DNA of 64,000 bases from Hanleya hanleyi (lineage: Eukaryota > Mollusca > Polyplacophora > Lepidopleurida > Hanleyidae), in assembly GCA_036873755.1 (NCBI GenBank), contig JAVTVY010018750.1, positions 1 to 64,000 on the forward strand. The letters are read 5' to 3'. Below are positions 57,365 through 64,000 of this stretch, piece after piece; the first letter of the stretch is position 1; the number at the start of each line of letters is the position of its first letter. The position numbers and the translations under genes are program-made. Below the pieces are notes generated by a model, which saw only the letters and a program-made list of their open reading frames with translations, was not told where the DNA came from and did not search any database.

Positions 57365-57470
57365 GGCAAGCCGTTTTGGTATTTATTCCTTTATTTTTGA
57401 TATCAACAAAAGAATTTTTGATATCAAAAATAAATGTGCGCCGTTTTGGTATTTAATCGGATGATTGTTG
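57365..57470. repeat. short second GATATC-palindrome cluster
   Basis: It begins with the same AAGCCGTTTTGGTATTTATT as at 56895 and ends CCGTTTTGGTATTTAATCGG as at 56973. It looks like a copy of the start of the larger array. Confidence 0.85.
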
Positions 57471-57747
57471 ATTCTCTCGCTTCCTGTACAGATGACAATT
57501 CATTTTGCACAACATTTCTAACAACAGCGTTAGCCTGAGCTGGGTTACCCGAATCAGCCATTTTCTCCATTTTTCTTTGGCGCCAAACGACGGGTGTCGG
57601 GACTGAGGAGTGAAATTGTATCAATCAATAAACAAGGGGAAAATTTCGATTGAATTTGTGTAATTTGCATTATGATTTTTATGAGTTATTTTGTATGGTA
57701 GCACTTTTTGAGATGAAGCCAAAGACGAGAGATTATTTCCGTTTTGG

Positions 57748-57949
57748 CAGGCCCGTAGCCAAGGGGGGTTTCTGGGTTCGGGCGAACCCCCCCCCTTTGG
57801 AAATATTATATACTTTTCTCATATAAATGCCCTTTTCAAACACTGAAGCGAACCCCCTATTTACCCCTTTTCCCATACAGCGAACCCCATGATGTGCCCT
57901 TTTGGAGTGAAGGCGAACCACCCCTCAGTAAATCCTGGCTACGGCCCTG
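57748..57949. mobile_element. 202-bp MITE with CAGGSCCGTAGCCA-type ends
   Basis: The ends CAGGCCCGTAGCCAAGG and CCTGGCTACGGCCCTG are inverted copies. Flanks TTTTGG and TTTGGT suggest a short duplication of about 5 bp. The inside has paired GGGCGAACCCCC / GGCGAACCACCCC words. It lies between two GATATC arrays. Confidence 0.7.
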
Positions 57950-57965
57950 TTTGGTGTAAGTGGTC

Positions 57966-58300
57966 CACTATTTTTGATATCAAAAATAAACGGTTTATTT
58001 TTGATATCAAAAAATGAATTTTTGATATCAAAAATAGTATTTTTGATATCAAAAATAAACGGTTTATTTTTGATATCAAAAATTCTTTTTTTGATATCCA
58101 AAATAGTATTTTTGATATCAAAAAAAGAATTTTTGATATCCAAAATAGTATTTTTGATATCAAAAATAAACTTTTATTTTTGATATCAAAAAAAGAATTT
58201 TTGATATCAAAAATACTATTTTGGATATCAAAAATACTATTTTGGATATCAAAAATTCTTTTTTTGATATCAAAAATAAATGAATAAATACCAAAACGGC
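57966..58300. repeat. third GATATC-palindrome array
   Basis: About fifteen copies of TTTTTGATATCAAAAA close with AATACCAAAACGGCTTGCCA, the inverted boundary word of the first array. Confidence 0.95.
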
Positions 58301-58309
58301 TTGCCATAC

Positions 58310-58655
58310 TTCACAACATGTTCTCTTGTCAGGAGACAAGCATGATAAAAGTTTACGGAATAAAGGCATCTACCAGGCAATCAGGGAGTTACCACAAGTT
58401 AACATGTATTTACTAGGTAAGCTGGCAATTGGTTCAATCAGATACCATGTTATTTTAAACAATTTAGCCATTGTAAACACTAAAACTGGTCAAAAATAGA
58501 GACATATGACAGTGTTGAAAACTGGTCCCGCGATAATGCATTTCATACAGGTACAAATCAGACATGTGGGACAGACTGTAATAAACCTGTCAAACTTATG
58601 AACAACATTCAAATAAACATTTAGCAGTCAGACAATTTCCCCAACAATATGTGGA
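58310..58655. other. no feature recognised
   Basis: No exon or repeat is recognised here. Confidence 0.4.
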
Positions 58656-58659
58656 GAAA

Positions 58660-59055
58660 ATGGTAGCGGGAATAGTAAACATTCTCTACACCTCACTTCC
58701 CCAAAATGCCCACTTTCGCTACTACTCCTACTGATGACGTCACCAATGACGTCACAGATGACGCGAACATCCCTCAAATCGGGATGTACACCCCGAGAAC
58801 TACAAAATGACGCCCTACACGACACATTCGGACCGAGGATGGTCCATCTCTACCCCAAATACCTTCCTTCACTGCCCTAAAATGATGCTGTGGACATACC
58901 TCAAATCGGGTCTACACCCCGAGAGCTACAACATGACACCCCACACGACGCATTCGGACCAAGGATGGCCCATCTCTACCCCAAATACCTTCCTTCACTG
59001 CCCCAAAATGTCCACTTTGGCTACTACTCCTACTGATGACGTCACCAATGACGAA
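58660..59055. repeat. TGACGTCA satellite, inverted orientation, second block
   Basis: Minus-strand satellite units (GATGACGTCACCAATGACGT, CCAAATACCTTCCTTCACTG) run up to the copy of the palindrome end. Confidence 0.85.
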
Positions 59056-59480
59056 GCTCTCGTGGGTCAGACTGGCTTGTTCTCATTGGAAGTCGCGTCA
59101 ATCTACGCATGCGAAGTTGGGCAGTGGGTTTTTGCCCGTCGTACCTCCGTCTTCCATCCGGGTACTGTGGTTCTACATCCGGGTCCGAATGCATCTTGTG
59201 GGGTGTCATCTTGTAGTTCTCTGCATGTAGACGCATCTACACACTTGGTGGTCGCATCGTGCATGAATACTACATATGATCTCATACTGTGAACTATAAC
59301 TGTAAAGTCAGGATGGCCGAGTGATCTAAGGCGCCAGTCCTAAGTGCTGGTCTGCGCAACGCAGGGCGTGGGTTCGAATCCTACTCCTGACACATGAGTT
59401 TTTTGCATACACACCTTTTGTATTATACCATATCTGTCCTGAATGGGCTGTATTATACCATATCTGTCCTGTGTTATACA
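59056..59480 (+). repeat. third copy of the palindrome end segment
   Basis: Matches 45533-45990 and the reverse complement of about 53400-53800: TCATTGGAAGTCGCGTCAAT, TGCATGTAGACGCATCTACA, the tRNA-Leu-like gene, then a few 21-bp units. It then breaks off into satellite at about 59481. It lacks the zinc-finger part. Confidence 0.85.
59307..59392 (+). tRNA. tRNA-Leu-like gene (UAA in the anticodon loop), best-preserved copy
   Basis: These 86 nt fold as follows: acceptor GTCAGGA/TCCTGAC, D-stem GCC/GGC, anticodon stem CCAGT/GCTGG, long variable arm with CTGCG/CGCAG, T-arm GTGGG/CCTAC with loop TTCGAAT, and discriminator A. The A box (TGGCCGAGTGATCTAAGG) and B box (GGTTCGAATCC) are good, and TTTTTT begins eight bases after the end. 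The anticodon loop CCTAAGT has C at position 33. That makes decoding doubtful although transcription by RNA polymerase III is plausible. Confidence 0.72.
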
Positions 59481-60435
59481 GATGGTCCATTTATACCCCA
59501 AATACCTTCCTTCACTGCCCCAAAATGCCCACTTTGGCTACTACTCGTACTGATGGCGTCACCGATGACGTCACAGATGACATGGACAGCCCTCAAATCG
59601 GGGTGTACATCCTGAGAGCTACAAGATGATACCCCACACGACCCATTTGGACCCATCGTGGTCCATCTCTACACCAAACACACCCCACATATCCCCCCAA
59701 TGCCTGCTTTCTATACTACGGCCAGACTGCGCATGCGCAGAATAGTCGGATGCTCGTCTACGAGAGCTTCAAAATGAGACCTCATACGACACCATCGGAC
59801 CACTAGGGGCTCACCTAGACCCCAAAACGTCCACCCAGTATGGACCTATACCCTCATAGCCAGTATGGGTCTATATGGGCCTATATACACGCGTACCCGG
59901 TACTTTTAAAAAAATTTCACCGCTTAGCTCCGGGACCCCTCCCATCGTGTTTTTTCCTGGCGAGACGAGAAAAACAAGACCAAACAACCCATAGTAAAGT
60001 CCACAAAATTTTTTTCCCAGGTTGTACCTATACCCATAGCCAGTATGGGGCTATAAACAGACCTACCTGTTACTTTTCGGCAAATTTCACCACTTAGCTC
60101 CGGGACCCCTCCCATCGTGTTTTTCTTGGCGGGACGAGAAAAACAAGACCAGACAATCCATAGTAAAGCCCACAAACAATTTCCCAGGTTGGACCTATAC
60201 CCCCATTGCCAGTATGGAGATATATACAGACTTACCCGGTACTTTTCGAAAAGTTTCACCGCTTAGCCCCGAGACGCCTCCCATCGTGTTTTTCTTGGCG
60301 AGACGAGAAAAACAAGACCAAACAACCCATAGTAAAGCCCACACAAATATCCCAGGTTGGACCTATACCCCATAGCCAGTATGGGGCTATATACAGACCT
60401 ACCCGGCACTTTTCGAAACATTTCACCGCTGAGCT
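59481..60435. repeat. inverted block: TGACGTCA satellite then GTCTGTATATAG-type repeats
   Basis: 59481-59660 is satellite. 59660-59850 matches the reverse complement of 37540-37720 (GGGGCTCACCTAGACCCCAA, ACTACGGCCAGACTGCGC). 59850-60435 contains about four inverted units of the 36.99-37.56 kb family (CCCCTCCCATCGTGTTTTT, AACCCATAGTAAAGCCCAC). The order mirrors the left side. Confidence 0.88.
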
Positions 60436-60574
60436 CTGGGACCAAGCAGCTTCCTTTCCAAAGGGGAAAAGTAATAAAAAATAACGCTGGTCAGATTGGA
60501 GAAATTGGAATATCCAGCAGATAGACAGAGAAACAGACAAACAGAACAAATACATATATTGTCTAACATACCAG

Positions 60575-60780
60575 CTTCCTCTTCAGTAGGGGCCCGATTG
60601 GGCAAAGTGAAAAGTAAACTTGTTATGACATTCTCAGGATACAATGGGGTTCACCAGCTCGAACTGACGCCAGGTGGCTACGTGTACCAAGAGACGCATG
60701 TCCTTATCGTTTTTTCTGGACGTCCCAAAGGGAGCGTCATACTGTATCGACGTCATAAATGTTCGTCTTCTTTACCTGTT
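60575..60780 (+). CDS. possible coding exon, unrecognised
   Basis: Acceptor (taacataccag) and donor (CCTGTT/GTGAGCAT) bound a phase 1-to-0 frame of 68 codons, SSSVGARLGKVKSKLVMTFS then GYNGVHQLELTPGG...SVILYRRHKC. The composition looks protein-like rather than repeat-like. No domain is recognised. Its phase-0 end matches the next candidate exon. Confidence 0.35.
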
Positions 60781-61248
60781 GTGAGCATTAGCACCACCTA
60801 CTGTGGCTGACGATCACCATTAAAAAGAGTGGAGCAAATCCACTATATGTAGAGCTTAAATGCTTGGTCGGCGTCGAGCTTCAAAGGTATTGGTTCTGAA
60901 TATGAACTTGCATCAATAAACACTCCCTCGTTCGGGCTGTTATTTACTATATAAGGCGGTCGCATAGTTCATCATTTTCCAACAGATGACTTAATAGGGC
61001 TAGTACATCATCGCTCTGAACTATTTGTATCTGATACCGCCCCAAGCCTCTGATACCGCCCCAAGCCGGTATTATGGGCGTGTGGTCATGTCATTCAAAA
61101 TGTCCACATGCATGAACAGCTACAATCAAAGCGTGGCTGGGATACGAATCATTACAGGGCGTGGCTGGGATCATATTTGTTTTCTGTGATGTTTTTAGAA
61201 ATCTGGAGTCAGTATATTTGCCTGTGGGGTCATATGATTTCTTGTCAG

Positions 61249-61353
61249 AACGCTGGCATCGTTTTCCATCACCTTTTTATTGTTGCGCTTAATTGTTATA
61301 CCATTATTATGATCCTTAAATGTCGGGTCGGCAACTTGTATTGGTTCCCTTGA
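61249..61353 (+). CDS. possible terminal exon with a transmembrane helix
   Basis: After acceptor (atttcttgtcag) a phase-0 frame gives NAGIVFHHLFIVALNCYTII then MILKCRVGNLYWFP and a stop. This is a hydrophobic helix with a short basic tail, reminiscent in layout of the short-tail exon at 24597. Only the phase match to 60780 links it to the previous exon. The stop is just 81 bp before the next gene's first exon. Confidence 0.3.
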   Translation, partial: NAGIVFHHLFIVALNCYTIIMILKCRVGNLYWFP

Positions 61354-61439
61354 TAAATTTCCGATAAGATGAGAAAATGTACCGTAGGCCTACCACGCGG
61401 TTCTGTAATCTTGTTCATCGTTTCTCTTCCCAGGCAGTC

Positions 61440-61497
61440 ATGTTGCCTGTCTTCATCTACCTTAGTTTGATCTCCACGACGCTGTGTTCCAATAGTG
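61440..61497 (+). CDS. signal-peptide exon of a MAM-domain protein
   Basis: ATG at 61440 opens MLPVFIYLSLISTTLCSNS, a typical signal peptide with a hydrophobic core and cleavage likely after the Cys/Ser region. The donor (AGTG/GTAAGTAT) is phase 1 and matches the MAM exon at 62648. An acceptor-like cttcccag precedes at 61426-61433, so the ATG may be in a second exon with a 5' UTR exon upstream. No TATA box is evident. Confidence 0.78.
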
Positions 61498-61499
61498 GT

Positions 61500-62110
61500 A
61501 AGTATCACGATTCCATCCTCTGAAATCTCACTCCCTCCGCTTCGCCCCTACCTTTCTACCACGACCTCTGCTTCTCAATCCCGTCACCATGTCCCACTCC
61601 ACCCTCCATCTTACTGGCACTCGAATTCCCAACTTCCACCCCATCCTTCGATTTTCACTGAAGTTCCCCCAACTCAATCCTCCGCCTCTTCATTAATCAA
61701 CCCCTCGAACTCCACATCCCACTCCATCCTCGGTCTCTCATGCAATCTCCACATACCCTCCATCTTTCGCCTATGATCCAAATCGCCACCTTTCAACTTC
61801 ATTATGGGTTTCTCACTCCCATTTCTACTCCCATTCCACCATTCGTCTCTCACGACAATCCCCTGGCCCACCTCTCGCTATGTACCACCTTTCGCTCCAA
61901 TTACACTCAACGCCACTCACGCCACTCCATTCTCCGTCTCTCACTCCGATCCTATAGCCTATCATTCCAATCCTCATATCCCACTCCCTCCTCACTCCGA
62001 TCATAGCGTGATCTTCCTCCCGTCTTCACCTCCCGCTTAGTCGTCCGCCTGTCACACCAACCTCTACCTCCCCATCAACTTCCATCTCTCGCGCCAATAT
62101 ATACACCCCT
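61500..62110. repeat. pyrimidine-rich intronic repeat (CCACTCCATCCTC-like)
   Basis: The plus strand is strongly C/T-biased with irregular repeats of CACTCCAT and TCCTC-type words every 30-60 bp. The open frames on both strands follow from this bias. It lies in the first intron of the MAM gene. Confidence 0.6.
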
Positions 62111-62149
62111 ATAATTCCTAGTATGTCTCTCGATCCAATATAGGGGCCC

Positions 62150-62485
62150 TCGGTGGCCGAGTTGTCTAAGGTGCATCGCTGGTGAATGCTAGCCTCACAC
62201 CGTTGAACCGGTGTAGAGGCTAATAATGTCAGCTGGTTAAGAATGTCCGGCCCCTATCTTCTAACCCAGTCAGAACCCTTTTCTCCACATTGGGGACAAG
62301 TTTCCTTCCTTGGTTGCAATAGAAAATGACATGAAAAGGGACTCCAATCACCAGGACATTCTTATCCATCACGCTGGCACGGGTTTGAACCGAGCTGGTC
62401 CATGTGTGAAAGTTTGCCGACGGGTCGTGGTTCTCTCCGGGTACTCCGGCTTCCTCCACCATATGAGTGAAACACCCTTGAGGGT
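62150..62485 (+). mobile_element. SINE-like element with tRNA-derived head
   Basis: The head GGTGGCCGAGTTGTCTAAGG is a good RNA polymerase III A box of the Leu/Ser type, but no matching B box follows at tRNA distance. The 3' part contains TCTCTCCGGGTACTCCGGCT then TCCTCCACC, a conserved core I know from SINE-like repeats in several marine invertebrates. It sits in the first intron of the MAM gene. Confidence 0.6.
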
Positions 62486-62647
62486 GACATTAAGCCTCCC
62501 CCCCCCCCACGCGATCCACCTCCCTTCATTGTCTGCCAATGACCCAAATCATTTTTCATCATTATGATGAACATGATTCCAAACATAGGTGCGATTTAAA
62601 CGTAGATGGGAAATTGTACCTGATCGTACATATGTTCTGCATTTCAG

Positions 62648-62806
62648 CTAAAGAGATGAATACGACAGTCTGTTATTTTGAAAGCGGATACTGCGGATGG
62701 ACGAACGATGTCGGGGAAAGTACCTATGAGGAAAATTGGCTTTTGGGTAGCGCCTTGGAAAACCCATATGGCCCACATCATGACCATACCTACGGCGTAG
62801 GCTACG
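62648..62806 (+). CDS. first half of a MAM domain
   Basis: This exon in phase 1-1 has acceptor (ctgcatttcag) and donor (CTACG/GTAAATG). It reads TTVCYFESGYCGWTNDVGES...NWLLGSALENPYGPHHDHTYG. The CxFE...CGWxND start, the central Trp and the GPxxDHT motif are the MAM signature, covering about the first 45 of ~160 residues. MAM domains are extracellular adhesion modules in receptor phosphatases, meprins and many invertebrate secreted proteins. The rest of the domain must lie beyond 64000. Confidence 0.9.
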
Positions 62807-64000
62807 GTAAATGATGGAATATTTATCTTATTCGTGTGTTCATCATGGAAGTTTAATACACACATACTGACTAACTAGTTAACCGAGTTTAGGATTCTTC
62901 CAATAACTAACCTGAATAATTACATGTTTGTGTTTGACATAAATATTTACTTTGTATTTTACTCTAAGTCTCATAGTATAATCATGCTTCGTGTGCTTGC
63001 GAAGTCCGAAGGCCTATGCCAATGCCACATACCGCAAATCACTGTTCGCACGTTAATATTTCCGACATTTCTACCCTGGCCAACTTACATATTTCCCGGT
63101 AAATATATTCAAATACCCTCGATTCCGTATTCCGTATGTTGTATTGAACATTGTTTTGAAGCCGTCAAGCAAGCCTCCGATAGTTAGCCTACTCTCAGCA
63201 AATTTTTTTTTTCACTGGCTCTATATAGCTGAACATAAGAAAAAGAACGAAAAAACCTTCTCAACTTTTTACATCATTATATTCCGACTGCAGTTTCGAA
63301 CGTAATGTACTTCTCAAGGAATACTGTTTTCAAAATGCCTGAATATCTGAACATTATACACCATATTATAATTTCTTAACTCGAGCTCTTTGAGGTCTTT
63401 ATTCTCCACCATTGTTCTGTTTACATTGAATCCTTAATTTCTTTCACCGTCTGTACAGTAACAAAATATTTGTACTAAAGTCTTTTTGAATATTGTACGT
63501 ATTATATGATTCCGTTGGTGCTGGGTATAATTTGTTAATGTGAGCTCTCTGGGGTCTTTATTCTCCACCATGATATATAACATACTGAGAATTCATTTGG
63601 CTAATGAAGATTCAGTTCAATTCAAATTCAATTCTGTAATGGGTTAATATTAAAGTTTGTCCAGTTCAATAAGTCGTCCACTTCGGAGCTTGTAAAAACC
63701 CAACGGTCGACTCCACATGAATGTCATTGTTTGTAACCGGTAACATACATAGATATTGTGATTTCTAACCTGTGGTGTCTTGCGTCGCTGAGAGTGCTGT
63801 CATAATTTAGGTCAATAAAGCTGTAGTAGGGCATAACAGGTGTGCGTGGTTTAACATTTGCTCATTTGGCTGGGCATGGAATAATTCGACACATCAGCTG
63901 ATCACCTGGTATTACCCTTACACAACCTCACAGACCTTTGTGTAATGGCGCTCAGGCTGTGTAGAAAGAAAATGTGTTATAAAATTAACATCATCATGAT
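62807..64000. other. intron of the MAM gene, no further exon recognised
   Basis: I looked for the second MAM exon (phase-1 acceptor) and saw none. Two copies of GTCTTTATTCTCCACCAT (63397 and 63554) mark a small duplication. Confidence 0.45.

Noticed and set aside
56911..58369. Overlapping FLISKI / DIKNSI frames on both strands
   Set aside because: The unit is its own reverse complement and lacks stops, so all frames are open by construction.
62150..62240. Functional tRNA at the GGCCGAGTTGTCTAAGG head
   Set aside because: The A box is good, but no acceptor pairing or B box is found at tRNA spacing; it is better explained as a SINE head.

Overview
The window is nuclear DNA of an animal: AT-leaning, intron-rich, and dominated by satellites, minisatellites and transposon remnants. 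Three cues point to a lophotrochozoan, most likely a mollusc (inference, not proven). They are a SINE tail running into (ACTC)n after a 'tgttgaatgcaacgctgaac'-type end (27.65-27.94 kb), dispersed 'GTCCGTCCGTCC' repeats near 4.15 and 41.35 kb, and modular lectin/CUB/MAM receptor exons all joined in phase 1. There is no sign of bacterial or organellar gene organisation.

Protein-coding content is small. (1) Two plus-strand exons (2789-2885, 5002-5057) form the 3' end of an unrecognised gene with a poly(A) signal at 5565. (2) A minus-strand locus spans 25.3 to 13.76 kb: a SUEL/rhamnose-binding-lectin-type exon, a CUB-like exon, two short linker exons, a transmembrane exon, and one 1.6-kb exon for a ~538-residue cytoplasmic tail with seven 37-residue repeats, six of them carrying a tyrosine motif. 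A second transmembrane terminal exon with its own poly(A) signal lies directly after the lectin exon, so the locus may make short-tail and long-tail receptors. (3) A plus-strand secreted or membrane protein starts at 61.44 kb with a signal peptide and the first half of a MAM domain, and leaves the window. (4) Two weak exons at 60.6-61.35 kb may be another short-tail membrane protein.

The rest is repeat DNA. From 0 to 13 kb there are MITEs with readable target-site duplications, palindromic tandem repeats, a decayed reverse transcriptase and a tandem duplication of the receptor 3' end. From 21.8 to 24.1 kb an intron is filled with a 41-bp minisatellite. From 28.9 to 45.3 kb there are successive ~130-180 bp satellite families, one dense in TGACGTCA palindromes. 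The most striking structure is an 8.2-kb palindrome (about 45.53-53.79 kb) with ~4-kb diverged arms. Each arm carries an outward-facing C2H2 zinc-finger gene, 21-bp arrays and a terminal tRNA-Leu-like gene. The arms carry private insertions (an 87-bp piece inside one tRNA, a 224-bp retroposon, a 990-bp TIR element), so it is an old duplication rather than a simple assembly error. A further copy of its end, with a third tRNA-Leu-like gene, lies at 59.06-59.48 kb. From 54.3 to 58.3 kb come 52-bp repeats, AGGATAT-rich DNA and arrays of the palindrome ATTTTTGATATCAAAAAT.
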